Notes: generated from the letters alone by a model not told the origin. Counted from the stretch's first letter, positions 44,026 to 54,520 are shown. The stretch: DNA of 64,000 nt from Flavobacterium azooxidireducens (GCF_023195775.1 NZ_CP096205.1:2232001-2296000); one strand, 5' to 3'. A program made the numbers and translations.

Positions 44026-44400
44026 ATGGCAAGAATCGCAGGGGTAGATATACCTAAAAACAAAAGAGGAGTTATTGCTTTAACCTATATTTTCGGTATC
44101 GGAAGAAGCAGAGCTATTGAGATTTTAGAAAAAGCTCAAGTTAGTCAAGACAAGAAAGTTCAAGATTGGAATGATGACGAAATCGGAGGAATCCGTGAAG
44201 CCGTTTCTTATTTCAAAATTGAAGGTGAATTGCGTTCAGAAGTATCACTACACATCAAACGTCTTATGGACATTGGATGTTATAGAGGAATCCGTCACAG
44301 ATCTGGTCTTCCATTAAGAGGACAAAGAACTAAAAACAATTCCAGAACAAGAAAAGGTAAACGAAAAACTGTTGCTAACAAGAAAAAAGCAACTAAATAA
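44026..44400 (+). CDS. rpsM: 30S ribosomal protein S13
   Basis: The 124-residue head protein begins [26 protein letters not shown] and has the conserved [33 protein letters not shown] near its end. It makes contacts in bridge B1 with the large subunit. Confidence 0.97.
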   Translation: MARIAGVDIPKNKRGVIALTYIFGIGRSRAIEILEKAQVSQDKKVQDWNDDEIGGIREAVSYFKIEGELRSEVSLHIKRLMDIGCYRGIRHRSGLPLRGQRTKNNSRTRKGKRKTVANKKKATK

Positions 44401-44408
44401 TAAGTAAT

Positions 44409-44792
44409 ATGGCTAAAGCAACAGCAAAAAAACGTAAAGTTATCGTTGAATCAACGGGTGAAGCTCATATTAATGCAACTTTTAACAACATTATTATTTC
44501 ACTTACCAACAAAAAAGGTGAAGTAATTTCTTGGTCTTCTGCCGGTAAAATGGGTTTTAGAGGATCTAAAAAGAACACTCCTTATGCCGCTCAAATGGCT
44601 GCAGAAGATTGTTCAAAAGTAGCACTTGAGGCAGGTTTAAAGAAAGTGAAAGTGTATGTGAAAGGACCAGGAAACGGACGTGAGTCTGCTATCCGTTCTA
44701 TCCATAACGGTGGAATCGAAGTTACAGAAATTATCGACGTAACTCCAATGCCACACAACGGATGTAGACCTCCAAAAAGAAGAAGAGTTTAA
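44409..44792 (+). CDS. rpsK: 30S ribosomal protein S11
   Basis: A 127-residue platform protein: [20 protein letters not shown] core, [26 protein letters not shown], and the C-terminal [18 protein letters not shown] are diagnostic. A structured 116-base gap follows before rpsD. Confidence 0.97.
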   Translation: MAKATAKKRKVIVESTGEAHINATFNNIIISLTNKKGEVISWSSAGKMGFRGSKKNTPYAAQMAAEDCSKVALEAGLKKVKVYVKGPGNGRESAIRSIHNGGIEVTEIIDVTPMPHNGCRPPKRRRV

Positions 44793-44797
44793 TGATT

Positions 44798-44895
44798 AAC
44801 TGATTTATTTCAGTTCTTTATAATTTTTATTAAGTATAACACAAGGTAGAGATCGATTATCGAAGGATTTGACCTGAATTCATAATCACTACCTT
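44798..44895 (+). promoter_or_regulatory. Structured leader before rpsD (S4), candidate autoregulatory RNA
   Basis: After a small hairpin AACTGA / TCAGTT (44798-44803 with 44810-44815), a larger structure is closed by AAGGTAG (44843-44849) with CTACCTT (44889-44895). It continues with GATTAT (44855-44860) / ATAATC (44882-44887) and an inner AGG / CCT. It ends 13 bases before the S4 start codon. S4 leaders are known in other phyla; a described Bacteroidetes version may exist. Confidence 0.62.
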
Positions 44896-44908
44896 AAAAC
44901 AATTTAAA

Positions 44909-45514
44909 ATGGCAAGATATACTGGTCCAAAAACTAAAATAGCTCGTAAATTTGGCGAAGCTATATTCGGAGAAGACAAAGCCTTCGAAAAAAGAAATTA
45001 CCCTCCAGGGCAACATGGTTTAGCTAAGAGAAGAGGTAAAAAATCTGAATATGCAGTTCAGTTAATGGAAAAGCAAAAAGCGAAGTACACTTACGGAATT
45101 CTTGAAAAACAATTCAGAAACTTATTTGAAAAAGCAGCAGCATCTAAAGGTGTAACAGGTGAAATCCTTTTACAACTTTGCGAAGCTCGTTTAGACAACG
45201 TGGTTTACAGAATGGGTGTAGCTCCATCAAGAAGAGCAGCTCGTCAAATCGTTGGACACAGACACATCACTGTAAACGGTGAAATCGTGAACGTTCCTTC
45301 ATACCACCTAAAACCAGGCGATAAAGTTGCTGTTCGTGAAAAATCTAAATCAGTAGAAGCTATCAACAATTCGTTAGCTAATGCTAGCAAAGTTTACGAG
45401 TGGATTACTTGGAACAATGATACCAAAGAAGGTACATTTGTAACTGTTCCACAACGTTTACAAATCCCGGAAAACATCAAAGAACAACTAATCGTTGAGT
45501 TATACAACAAATAA
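44909..45514 (+). CDS. rpsD: 30S ribosomal protein S4
   Basis: The 201-residue assembly initiator has [21 protein letters not shown] at the N-terminus and the S4 RNA-binding domain with [45 protein letters not shown]. It lacks the N-terminal zinc Cys cluster. In other bacteria S4 represses its own operon; the hairpins upstream suggest the same. Confidence 0.97.
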   Translation: MARYTGPKTKIARKFGEAIFGEDKAFEKRNYPPGQHGLAKRRGKKSEYAVQLMEKQKAKYTYGILEKQFRNLFEKAAASKGVTGEILLQLCEARLDNVVYRMGVAPSRRAARQIVGHRHITVNGEIVNVPSYHLKPGDKVAVREKSKSVEAINNSLANASKVYEWITWNNDTKEGTFVTVPQRLQIPENIKEQLIVELYNK

Positions 45515-45535
45515 TAATTGACAGAAGTCGTAATT

Positions 45536-46528
45536 ATGGCAATATTTAATTTTCAGAAGCCCGATAAAGTTATCATGATCGATTCAACCGATTTTGAAGG
45601 TAAGTTTGAATTCAGACCTTTAGAACCTGGTTACGGATTGACCGTTGGTAACGCACTTAGAAGAGTTTTGCTTTCCGCTCTTGAAGGATATGCTATTACA
45701 TCTGTTCGTATTGAAGGTGTAGATCACGAGTTTTCTACCATCTCCGGTGTAGTAGAAGATGTAACCGAAATTATTTTGAACTTAAAACAAGTTCGTTTCA
45801 AACGTCAAATCGAAGATGTTGACAATGAAACCGTTACCATCTCTCTTTCCGGAAAAGAACAAATTACTGCTGGTGATTTTCAAAAATTTATTTCAGGTTT
45901 TCAAGTGTTAAACCCTGAACTAGTAATCTGTAACCTAGATTCTAAAGTTAACATCAATATGGAGTTAACTATCGAAAAAGGTAGAGGATACGTTCCTGCA
46001 GAAGAAAACAAAAAACAAAACGCAGCAATCGGAACAATTTTCACTGATTCTATTTTTACACCTATCAAGAATGTAAAATATGCAATCGAAAACTTCCGTG
46101 TTGAGCAAAAAACAGATTATGAAAAATTGGTTTTCGAAATCAAAACCGATGGTTCAATCAATCCAAAAGATGCTTTAACAGAAGCCGCTAAAGTTTTAAT
46201 TCACCACTTTATGTTGTTCTCAGACGAAAGAATTACACTTGAAGCTGACGAAATTGCACAAACAGAATCATACGATGAGGAATCATTGCACATGAGACAA
46301 TTGCTTAAAACTAAGCTTGTTGATATGGATCTTTCTGTAAGAGCACTAAATTGTTTGAAAGCGGCAGAAGTTGATACATTAGGTGACTTAGTATCATTCA
46401 ATAAAAACGACTTGATGAAATTCCGTAACTTCGGTAAGAAATCATTGACCGAGCTTGATGAGCTTGTAGCAATTAAAAACTTACATTTCGGAATGGATTT
46501 GTCAAAATATAAACTAGATAAAGAATAA
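45536..46528 (+). CDS. rpoA: RNA polymerase alpha subunit
   Basis: A 330-residue protein from ATG 45536 ([17 protein letters not shown]); an upstream TTG start adds six residues and is rejected. The N-terminal dimerisation domain contains [23 protein letters not shown]. The C-terminal domain ([45 protein letters not shown]) contacts regulators and UP DNA. It lies between rpsD and rplQ. Confidence 0.97.
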   Translation: MAIFNFQKPDKVIMIDSTDFEGKFEFRPLEPGYGLTVGNALRRVLLSALEGYAITSVRIEGVDHEFSTISGVVEDVTEIILNLKQVRFKRQIEDVDNETVTISLSGKEQITAGDFQKFISGFQVLNPELVICNLDSKVNINMELTIEKGRGYVPAEENKKQNAAIGTIFTDSIFTPIKNVKYAIENFRVEQKTDYEKLVFEIKTDGSINPKDALTEAAKVLIHHFMLFSDERITLEADEIAQTESYDEESLHMRQLLKTKLVDMDLSVRALNCLKAAEVDTLGDLVSFNKNDLMKFRNFGKKSLTELDELVAIKNLHFGMDLSKYKLDKE

Positions 46529-46590
46529 ATTACTTCATATTTTGCTCTCCAAAGCGGATAGATGCAAGATGAAGTTTTAAAAAACACGTC

Positions 46591-47097
46591 ATGAGACACG
46601 GAAAAAAATTCAACCATTTAAGCAGACAACAAGGTCACAGAAGATTAATGTTGGCTAACATGGCTTGTTCATTAATTGAGCACAAAAGAATCAATACAAC
46701 AGTTGCTAAAGCAAAAGCTTTGAAACAATTCGTTGAGCCATTGATCACAAAATCAAAAGAAGATACTACGCACAACAGACGTATCGTATTTGCTTACTTG
46801 AGAAACAAATATGGTGTTACCGAACTTTTTAGAGAAGTAGCAGCAAAAGTGGGCGACCGTCCAGGTGGTTACACACGTATCATCAAGTTAGGAAATCGTT
46901 TGGGAGATAACGCTGATATGGCGATGATCGAACTAGTAGATTTCAACGAACTATACAACGGAGGTAAAAAAGAAGAGAAAAAAGCAAAAAGCCGTCGTGG
47001 TGGAAAAGCTAAGAAAACCGAAGCCGCTGCTCCAGAAGCAAAAGCACCGGAAGCTCCAGCTGCTGATTCAACTCCAACAACCGAAGCTGCTGAATAA
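46591..47097 (+). CDS. rplQ: 50S ribosomal protein L17 with Lys/Ala-rich C-terminal extension
   Basis: The 168-residue L17 has [53 protein letters not shown] at the N-terminus and [34 protein letters not shown] closing the core near residue 120. The remaining 45 residues are a low-complexity Lys, then Ala/Glu/Pro tail, longer than the E. coli protein and probably disordered. It is last in the cluster and is followed by a strong UUCG terminator. Confidence 0.96.
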   Translation: MRHGKKFNHLSRQQGHRRLMLANMACSLIEHKRINTTVAKAKALKQFVEPLITKSKEDTTHNRRIVFAYLRNKYGVTELFREVAAKVGDRPGGYTRIIKLGNRLGDNADMAMIELVDFNELYNGGKKEEKKAKSRRGGKAKKTEAAAPEAKAPEAPAADSTPTTEAAE

Positions 47098-47121
47098 TGA
47101 AACCATTCATTCAATAAAAAT

Positions 47122-47155
47122 AAAGGATAAACTTTCGAGTTTGTCCTTTTTTTTT
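47122..47155 (+). terminator. Terminator of the ribosomal cluster
   Basis: AAAGGATAAACT / AGTTTGTCCTTT form a 12-bp stem with one G-U pair (47122-47133 with 47138-47149), capped by a TTCG tetraloop, with a T run to 47155. Confidence 0.94.
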
Positions 47156-47165
47156 GATTTTTTCA

Positions 47166-47276
47166 GAAGCGATTGGCTTGGGCTTTTTCAGGAAACCATT
47201 TTCCCGCTTTCCGTTCCAATTTTTTGTTCACGAGCAAAGCTCGCCAACAAAAAGATTTCCACTACAATCGGGGCTA
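47166..47276. repeat. Modular intergenic element, copy 3
   Basis: Part of the 419-base gene-free stretch 47098-47516. Left end GCTTGGGCTTTTTCAGG and CCGCTTTCCGTTCCAATTTT; right end AGATTTCCACTACAATCGGGG. The centre is a short inverted sequence TTTTTGTTCACGAGC / GCTCGCCAACAAAAA. It has the same skeleton as 2224-2382 and 29421-29565. Confidence 0.75.
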
Positions 47277-47320
47277 AAAAGTAAACCATAAAAACTGAGC
47301 AATAAAAATTATAGACCACC

Positions 47321-47460
47321 AATTATCCATCTCGTCTCCCCCTCTCTCGGAGGGGTCGGGGGGAGGATAAAAACCATAAAAAGTTCAAATACTAAAAAAA
47401 ATTTAAAGACACAATTATCCATCTCGTCTCCCCCTCCTTCGGAGGGGGTCGGGGGGAGGA
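47321..47460. repeat. Two direct copies of a G/C-rich hairpin element before carA
   Basis: AATTATCCATCTCGTCTCCC, then CCTC...GGAGGGG..TCGGGGGGAGGA, appears at 47321-47367 and 47413-47460, 45 bases apart. In the second copy CCCCCTCC / GGAGGGGG forms a perfect 8-bp stem around TTC; the 3' flank TCGGGGGGAGG can also compete for the C tract. It is a striking GC island in AT-rich DNA. Confidence 0.85.
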
Positions 47461-47491
47461 AAAAAAACTTTCCCAAATTCAGAAATTAAAC

Positions 47492-47499
47492 TAAATTTG
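47492..47499 (+). promoter_or_regulatory. Probable carA promoter -7 box
   Basis: TAAATTTG matches TAnnTTTG and lies 17 bases before the carA ATG. The -33 position (about 47470) reads CTTTCCC, a weak match to TTG. Confidence 0.5.
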
Positions 47500-47516
47500 C
47501 AAAACAACACACAACA

Positions 47517-48623
47517 ATGAACTACACCACACGACAACCCGCCATTCTTTTACTAGCAGATGGCACCATTTTTCACGGAAAATCAATCGGAATAAGCGGA
47601 AAAACCTTCGGCGAAGTCTGCTTCAACACCGGAATGACAGGCTATCAGGAAATCTTTACCGATCCGTCTTATTTCGGTCAAATTATGGTGGCCACCAATG
47701 CACACATTGGAAATTATGGCGTAAACGACCAAGAAGTAGAATCCGATTCTATCAAAATCTCCGGATTAGTTTGCAAGAATTTCAGCTTCAACTATTCCCG
47801 ACCCGATGCTGCCGGAAGTTTATACGACTATTTCGAAAAACAAAACCTAATCGCCATTTCTGATGTTGACACAAGAGCTTTGGTAAGCTACATCCGTGAC
47901 CACGGAGCACAAAATGCTGTAATCTGCACCGACGGAACTTTCATCGAAGATTTAAAAACACAATTAGCCAACGTTCCCGATATGAAAGGCTTGGAATTGG
48001 CATCCACCGTTTCAACTAAAGAACCTTATTTCTTCGGAGACGAAAAGGCAACTTATAAAATTTCTGCGTTAGATTTAGGTATTAAAACCAACATCCTTCG
48101 CAATTTAGCCAAAAGAGATTGTTACATCAAAGTATTTCCATACAACGCATCGTATGCCGATTTACAAAGTTTCAATCCTGATGGTTACTTTTTGTCCAAC
48201 GGTCCCGGCGATCCGGAACCATTGACCGGCGTAATCGAAGTGGCAAAACAAATCATAGCCGAAAATAAACCTTTATTCGGAATCTGTCTTGGTCATCAAA
48301 TCATTGGTTTGGCCAACGGCATTTCAACCTATAAAATGTTCAACGGACATCGCGGAATCAATCATCCCGTAAAAAATCTAATCACCGGAAAAGGAGAAAT
48401 TACTTCTCAAAACCACGGATTCGCAGTTGTTCGCGAAGAACTTGAAAAACATCCCGATTTAGAAATCACTCACGAACACCTGAACGACGGAACCGTAGCC
48501 GGAATGCGAATGAAATCGAAGAATTGTTTCTCAGTGCAATACCATCCAGAGGCTAGTCCAGGGCCTCATGATTCAAGCTATTTATTTGACCAATTTGTAG
48601 CACATATGGTAAACAATAAATAG
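47517..48623 (+). CDS. carA: Carbamoyl-phosphate synthase, small (glutaminase) subunit
   Basis: The 368-residue subunit releases ammonia from glutamine for the large subunit CarB, feeding arginine and pyrimidine synthesis. The class I amidotransferase triad is visible: nucleophile Cys in FGICLGHQIIGLA, and His and Glu in VQYHPEASPGPHD. The N-terminal LADGTIFHGKSIGISGKTFGEVCFNTGMTGYQEIFTDPSYFGQI is conserved. carB is not in the window. It stands alone between the ribosomal cluster and the efflux module. Confidence 0.96.
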   Translation: MNYTTRQPAILLLADGTIFHGKSIGISGKTFGEVCFNTGMTGYQEIFTDPSYFGQIMVATNAHIGNYGVNDQEVESDSIKISGLVCKNFSFNYSRPDAAGSLYDYFEKQNLIAISDVDTRALVSYIRDHGAQNAVICTDGTFIEDLKTQLANVPDMKGLELASTVSTKEPYFFGDEKATYKISALDLGIKTNILRNLAKRDCYIKVFPYNASYADLQSFNPDGYFLSNGPGDPEPLTGVIEVAKQIIAENKPLFGICLGHQIIGLANGISTYKMFNGHRGINHPVKNLITGKGEITSQNHGFAVVREELEKHPDLEITHEHLNDGTVAGMRMKSKNCFSVQYHPEASPGPHDSSYLFDQFVAHMVNNK

Positions 48624-48710
48624 TGATTTTCATACAAAAAAACTCTTGACTACTTGACTGATCCCAAAATTTTAGACACTATTTTGGTTATATTTATTTT
48701 TATCTAAAAA

Positions 48711-48763
48711 TAGTTGTTTAGTTAACTATTGTTTTTGTAACTTTGTAGTTGTTTAAACAACTA
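48711..48763 (+). promoter_or_regulatory. Promoter with two MarR operators before the efflux operon
   Basis: Operator 1, TAGTTGTTTAGTTAACTA (48711-48728), and operator 2, a perfect palindrome TAGTTGTTTAAACAACTA (48746-48763), are direct copies 35 bases apart. The promoter is TTG (48714-48716), 21 bases, then TAACTTTG (48738-48745). Operator 1 covers the -33 element and operator 2 begins at the base after the -7 box and covers the start point. This is a classical autorepression layout for the MarR gene 10 bases downstream. Confidence 0.85.
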
Positions 48764-48773
48764 TAGTGTAATT

Positions 48774-49229
48774 ATGAAAAATTTAGAATTGGTTACAAGT
48801 GAAAATAAGTACAATTTGTTATCGGGTAGGCTATCTTTATTGTTAAATAAATTCTTATCACAACAATTTAAGAAAAAAGGGTTGAGTTTAACTCGTGAGC
48901 AATGGTCGGTTTTAGCGGTTTTATGGAAAAATGATGGATGTGCACAGCAAGTAATTGCCGATGATACAAATAGAGATAAACCGAGCGTAACCAGATTAAT
49001 TGATAATTTGGTTAAAGAAGGATATGTTTTAAGAAAGAATGACGAAAACGATCGCCGACTTAATTTGATTTTCTTGACCGAAAAAGGTAAAAATATTGAG
49101 AAAGAAGTTATGGAAGTTGTGGACGATACTATAAATAAAGCGACTAAAGATTTAACGAACGACCAAATTGTTGCCGTACGTGTTGCATTTCAAATTGTTT
49201 ATGATAATATTAAAGTTTTTGTAAAATGA
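48774..49229 (+). CDS. MarR-family transcriptional regulator of the efflux operon
   Basis: A 151-residue winged-helix repressor. The recognition region VIADDTNRDKPSVTRLIDNLVKEGYVLRKNDENDRRLNLIFLTEKG, with the DxR wing (NDRR), is classical MarR; flanking helices form the dimer and ligand pocket. It probably binds the two TAGTTGTTTA operators overlapping its own promoter and is released by a toxic ligand, turning on the transporter genes that follow. The tolC-like gene start overlaps its stop by four bases (ATGA). Confidence 0.92.
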   Translation: MKNLELVTSENKYNLLSGRLSLLLNKFLSQQFKKKGLSLTREQWSVLAVLWKNDGCAQQVIADDTNRDKPSVTRLIDNLVKEGYVLRKNDENDRRLNLIFLTEKGKNIEKEVMEVVDDTINKATKDLTNDQIVAVRVAFQIVYDNIKVFVK

Positions 49230-50602
49230 AAAAATGGTTAATGGTTTGTTTGGGATTACTTTCCGTTTCTGCATCATCGCAAATTTATTTAAGTGATGAT
49301 GTTTACAAGGCTGTAAATTTAGCGTTACACAAAGATGTGGAGTTAGAAAACCAAAGATTAGATGTTAAGAAATTGGATATAGAACGTAAAAGCATTTTAA
49401 GTAAATACATTCCAAAAGTTGAAGCTAATGCATTATATGGATATATAAACAGTAATGGTAATTTAGATATACCAACTATAAGTTTGCCAATTGCTGGATT
49501 TAATTTGTTTCAAGGCTCAACTGATTTTAGTACAAAAGGGCAGGCTTTTAATGGAGGTGTAGTGGCTAAAGCTGTACTCTTTAGTGGTGGTCAAATTTAT
49601 AATGGTGCAAAAGCTTTAGCATACAAAAATAAAGGAAATGCATTGATGATTGATGTTAAGTCCGATGAAGTTATTAAAGATATTATTTTAAGTTATGATC
49701 AGTTACAGTTATTAAATGCTGCTGAAAAACTTATAGATGAAAGTGAAAAACGATTAAAAAAAGAATCTGAAAGAGTAGAAAAAGCTATTTCACTTGGTTT
49801 AGCAATTCCGTATGATCGTGATAAAATTAAACTTGCTATACTTGAATTAGAAACTAAACGTATTGAGGTAGAGCATAAAAAACAATTACTAACATTAAAA
49901 ATAAATCAAGCTACTGGATTATCAATTGATGAAATAGTAAGTGCTAAACATAATGTGTCATCAATAGTTATATTAGAAGATTTATCTAACGAAAATCGAA
50001 AAGAAATAAAAGCTTTAGAAGCTTATCATCAAGCAACTGAATTTGTAATTAAAAAAGAAAAAGGTTCGTTATTACCTACATTAGGTGCATTTGGGGGTTA
50101 CAGTTATACTTCATTATTTAATACCGAATTTAGTACAAATACACCCATTACTCAAAAACACATTGATTTAAAAGTAAATCATTTAACGTTAAATCCTACG
50201 TGGATGGTTGGTGTAGCCATGAAATGGGAGTTGTTTTCGGGGTTTGAGCGTATACATAAAATAGAAGAAGCAACCATCAGTGATAAACAAATGCAAAATA
50301 ATCTAAATGATGCTAAAGAAAAAACAGCGTTACAATTGCAAAAAAACAAGCTTGACTACGAAACAGCTTTACTACAAATTGATATAGCAAAACAGCGTGA
50401 AGTTATAGCTAAAAACAATAATAGTTTAGCCGAAAAACAATATAAAGCTGGTTTAATTGGGGTAACCGAACGTATTTCGGCAGAAAATGATGTCTATAAA
50501 GAAGCACTAAACAAAATCGAAACAATCATAAAACAAAGACAAATTGCAATTGAAACGTTTCAATCAGCAGGGTCATTATCAACATATATAATTTCAAAAT
50601 AA
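49226..50602 (+). CDS. TolC-family outer membrane efflux protein
   Basis: The 458-residue protein has a signal peptide (MKKWLMVCLGLLSVSASSQ). Two TolC-type halves of long coiled-coil helices follow (AVNLALHKDVELENQRLDVKKLDIERKSIL; the second half includes NKLDYETALLQIDIAKQREVIAKNNNSLAEKQYKAGLIGVTERISAEND). The C-terminal KQYKAGLI turn is a family mark. It forms the outer membrane exit duct for the HlyD-like adaptor and ABC-2 permease encoded next, starting three bases later. Confidence 0.92.
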   Translation: MKKWLMVCLGLLSVSASSQIYLSDDVYKAVNLALHKDVELENQRLDVKKLDIERKSILSKYIPKVEANALYGYINSNGNLDIPTISLPIAGFNLFQGSTDFSTKGQAFNGGVVAKAVLFSGGQIYNGAKALAYKNKGNALMIDVKSDEVIKDIILSYDQLQLLNAAEKLIDESEKRLKKESERVEKAISLGLAIPYDRDKIKLAILELETKRIEVEHKKQLLTLKINQATGLSIDEIVSAKHNVSSIVILEDLSNENRKEIKALEAYHQATEFVIKKEKGSLLPTLGAFGGYSYTSLFNTEFSTNTPITQKHIDLKVNHLTLNPTWMVGVAMKWELFSGFERIHKIEEATISDKQMQNNLNDAKEKTALQLQKNKLDYETALLQIDIAKQREVIAKNNNSLAEKQYKAGLIGVTERISAENDVYKEALNKIETIIKQRQIAIETFQSAGSLSTYIISK

Positions 50603-50604
50603 TT

Positions 50605-51561
50605 ATGAAAAAAATATTTTTATTAACAGGGGTTTTATTGAGTATTACAGCTTGTAGTAATAAAGCAGAAATGACAAATATTATACAAGGTAAAGTAGAT
50701 AGAGAAGAAATTGCAGTTGTTGGAAAAATAGCCGGAAGAATTGAAAAAATTTTAGTACAAGAAGGTGATTATGTTAAAAAAGGAGATACCTTGGCAATCT
50801 TGAATATTCCAGAAGTCGAGGCTAAAAGAGCACAGGCTCAAGGAGCCGTAAAATCAGCTGAAGCACAATATGATATGTCGGTTCATGGTGCAACTAAAAA
50901 TCAGCTACAACAATTAAATGCAAAAAAATCAGCATTGACAGAGCAATATCAATTTGCAAAAAAATCGTTACAAAGGTTAGAAGTAATGGTGAAAGATTCT
51001 CTAATTCCTCAACAACAGTACGATGAAGTTTTTGCTAAATATCAAGGAGCAAAAGCACAATTAACAGCTGTTGATGCAGAAATTGCAGATGTTAAAAACG
51101 GGGTACGAATTGAGCAACAAATAATGGCTTTAGGTCAGCAAGATCGTGCTTTAGGAGCATTACAAGAGGTTGAAATTGCCGAAAACGAAAGATATATTAT
51201 TGCACCACAAGATATGCAAGTTGATTTAATTACGTTAAAGTTAGGCGAATTAGCACTGCCAGGTTACACTTTGTTTAAAGGTACATTAAAAGAAACAACG
51301 TTTTTTAGATTTACTATTGCCGAAAGTCAGCTTAAAAACTATCAAATAGGAAATGAAATTTCTGTAAACGCACCTTACCTAAATAAAGAAATTAAAGGAA
51401 AGATTCAAAACATCAAACAAATTGGCGTTTATGCAAATATTGCAACTGCTTATCCTGATTATGATGTTCAAGATCCCTTATACGAAATGATTGTTCGTCC
51501 TGCAAATATTGCCGATGCTAACGAGATATTATCAAAAAGTATGGTAACTATAAAAAAATAG
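50605..51561 (+). CDS. HlyD/EmrA-type periplasmic adaptor lipoprotein
   Basis: The 318-residue adaptor has a lipoprotein signal: MKKIFLLTGVLLSITACSNK puts Cys in a lipobox. A biotinyl-lipoyl barrel half (VGKIAGRIEKILVQEGDYVKKGDTLAIL), a coiled-coil hairpin (about residues 70-180) and the returning half (ENERYIIAPQDMQVDLITLKLGELALPGYTLF) follow. It bridges inner membrane pump and TolC duct. It sits in a four-gene operon with three-base gaps on both sides. Confidence 0.92.
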   Translation: MKKIFLLTGVLLSITACSNKAEMTNIIQGKVDREEIAVVGKIAGRIEKILVQEGDYVKKGDTLAILNIPEVEAKRAQAQGAVKSAEAQYDMSVHGATKNQLQQLNAKKSALTEQYQFAKKSLQRLEVMVKDSLIPQQQYDEVFAKYQGAKAQLTAVDAEIADVKNGVRIEQQIMALGQQDRALGALQEVEIAENERYIIAPQDMQVDLITLKLGELALPGYTLFKGTLKETTFFRFTIAESQLKNYQIGNEISVNAPYLNKEIKGKIQNIKQIGVYANIATAYPDYDVQDPLYEMIVRPANIADANEILSKSMVTIKK

Positions 51562-51563
51562 CT

Positions 51564-52781
51564 ATGAAAGTTTTTTTAAATTTATTAAAACGTGAGTTTA
51601 AACTTTTTTGGAACAATAAAATTTTAAGATTATTATTTTTCGGAGCTCCGTTGCTTTATGGTATTTTAATTGGCTATGTTTATAGTAAAGGCAAAGTTAC
51701 CGATTTACCAATTATTGTGGTTGATCAAGATCGATCATCAATGAGTGCTAAAACAATTGATATGATACAAGATAACGAAGTACTGAATATTGCAACTGTA
51801 CAATTTAATACGGACAATATAGATAGATTGATGATTGAAAAAACAGCAGCTTGCGTAGTGATTATTCCAAATGGTTTTGAGAAAGATGTGTTAACAAAGC
51901 AATATCCCGAAGTTACAACAATTGTTAATGCCTCTAATGTATTGACAGCTAACTATGCATCTGGAGCTTTGCAGCTTGTTCTAGGAACTTTAAAAGCAGG
52001 AGTGCAATTAGAAACCTTACGTAAACAGGGTACACCCGAAAATTTATTAATGAGCCAGTACGAACCTTTTAAAACTACTTTTATAAAAAAAAATAATCGA
52101 GCTACAAACTATATGTATTTTTTATGGCCCGGTGTTTTAGCTACAGTTTTACAACAAGTTTTACTTTTAGGTTTAGCTTTATCATTTGCTTCAGAGTTTG
52201 AATCGGGTAGTTTTAAAAGTTTAGTACTGCAAACAAATTCAACATTTTCATTAATAATGGTAAAAGTTTTGCCATATTTAATCATGAGTTTTGCTGTTTG
52301 GTTAATGTATTGGATGTTTACGTTTTGGTTTAGAATTCCGTTTTTCGAGAATTTAGGTGCGTTAACTTTTGTAGCAGGTATTTTTGTTATGTCGGTTAGT
52401 TTTGTAGGTATTTTAGTTAGTATTTTAATACCAAACCAATTAAAAGCAACTGAAGTTTTAATGGTAGTAGCAACACCAAGTTTTATGATTTCGGGCTTTA
52501 CATGGCCATTAAGTCAAATGCCAACATTTATCCAAGCAATTGCACAGGTTATTCCGTTAACTCATTTTTTGCCTGCATTTAGAATTTTAATAATTGAAAA
52601 TGGTAGTTTCGATTTAACTTATCCATACATATTAAACATGATAATAATCGCAGTAATTGGTTTTGTATTAAGTTTTATTGCGTTACATATTAAAAAGAAA
52701 AATGTGCTTAAAGAGTTGATTGTTAATTGCGAAATAGCGACTCAAGAGGCTGACGATGAAGAGGTAAGAAATAGTTTATAA
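51564..52781 (+). CDS. ABC-2 type permease (YhhJ/YbhR-like), efflux operon
   Basis: The 405-residue permease has an N-terminal helix (LLFFGAPLLYGILIGYVYS), a large external domain (about residues 45-180: ITDLPIIVVDQDRSSMSAKTIDMI-like) and five C-terminal helices (about 190-380), the ABC2_membrane_3 layout. The TPSFMISGFTWPLSQMPTFIQAIAQVIPLTHFLPAFRILI segment is a family mark. An ABC-2 pump needs an ATPase, and usually a second permease; neither is adjacent, so the module is either incomplete or uses a distant ATPase. Substrate unknown. Confidence 0.88.
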   Translation: MKVFLNLLKREFKLFWNNKILRLLFFGAPLLYGILIGYVYSKGKVTDLPIIVVDQDRSSMSAKTIDMIQDNEVLNIATVQFNTDNIDRLMIEKTAACVVIIPNGFEKDVLTKQYPEVTTIVNASNVLTANYASGALQLVLGTLKAGVQLETLRKQGTPENLLMSQYEPFKTTFIKKNNRATNYMYFLWPGVLATVLQQVLLLGLALSFASEFESGSFKSLVLQTNSTFSLIMVKVLPYLIMSFAVWLMYWMFTFWFRIPFFENLGALTFVAGIFVMSVSFVGILVSILIPNQLKATEVLMVVATPSFMISGFTWPLSQMPTFIQAIAQVIPLTHFLPAFRILIIENGSFDLTYPYILNMIIIAVIGFVLSFIALHIKKKNVLKELIVNCEIATQEADDEEVRNSL

Positions 52782-52953
52782 TTTTATAAAAAAATACCCA
52801 AATAGTGTATAACTTTTTTAAAAATGTTCATTATTGGATACTGGATGTACTAATTTAACTTTAGTTAATCTTAAGATACAACGAAAGAATGAGGTTGCAA
52901 ATAATTTAACTCACTGTTAGACATCTCTAGTTTTCTAACTTCTTTTTTTTTAA

Positions 52954-54297
<1,344 letters not shown>

Positions 54298-54320
54298 AGC
54301 TTTTTAAGTTTTGATATTCT

Positions 54321-54353
54321 AACGTCCGAAATAATTTTCGGACGTTTTTTTTT
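54321..54353 (+). terminator. Rho-independent terminator after eno
   Basis: AACGTCCGAAA / TTTCGGACGTT form an 11-bp perfect stem (54321-54331 with 54336-54346) around a 4-base loop, followed by a T run to 54353. Confidence 0.95.
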
Positions 54354-54492
54354 ACTCTTTGAGCTAAGTAAGCTGATAGTTATTGTTTTTAGTCTAAAAG
54401 TTAATTTATTAAACTTATTATTTATTTATAATAAAAATAGTTACAAAATGATGATTTGTTAACACGAAAACGTTGTAGTTGACGTTAATTTT

Positions 54493-54520
54493 TTGTTAAT
54501 GAATTATTTTTTTATATTTT
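54493..54520 (+). promoter_or_regulatory. Probable promoter of the first T9SS-type gene
   Basis: TTG (54493-54495), 17 bases, then TATATTTT (54513-54520), one mismatch from TAnnTTTG, 60 bases upstream of the ATG. Confidence 0.5.

Noticed and set aside
46201..46617. 138-codon antisense frame within rpoA
   Set aside because: Serine-rich antisense shadow crossing into rplQ; no supporting signals.
46997..47284. 95-codon frame past the end of rplQ
   Set aside because: It reads the L17 low-complexity tail in another frame and then the terminator and repeat element.
48624..48773. Possible carB remnant or attenuator after carA
   Set aside because: The region holds only the MarR promoter and operators; no CarB-like sequence or T-tract hairpin was found.
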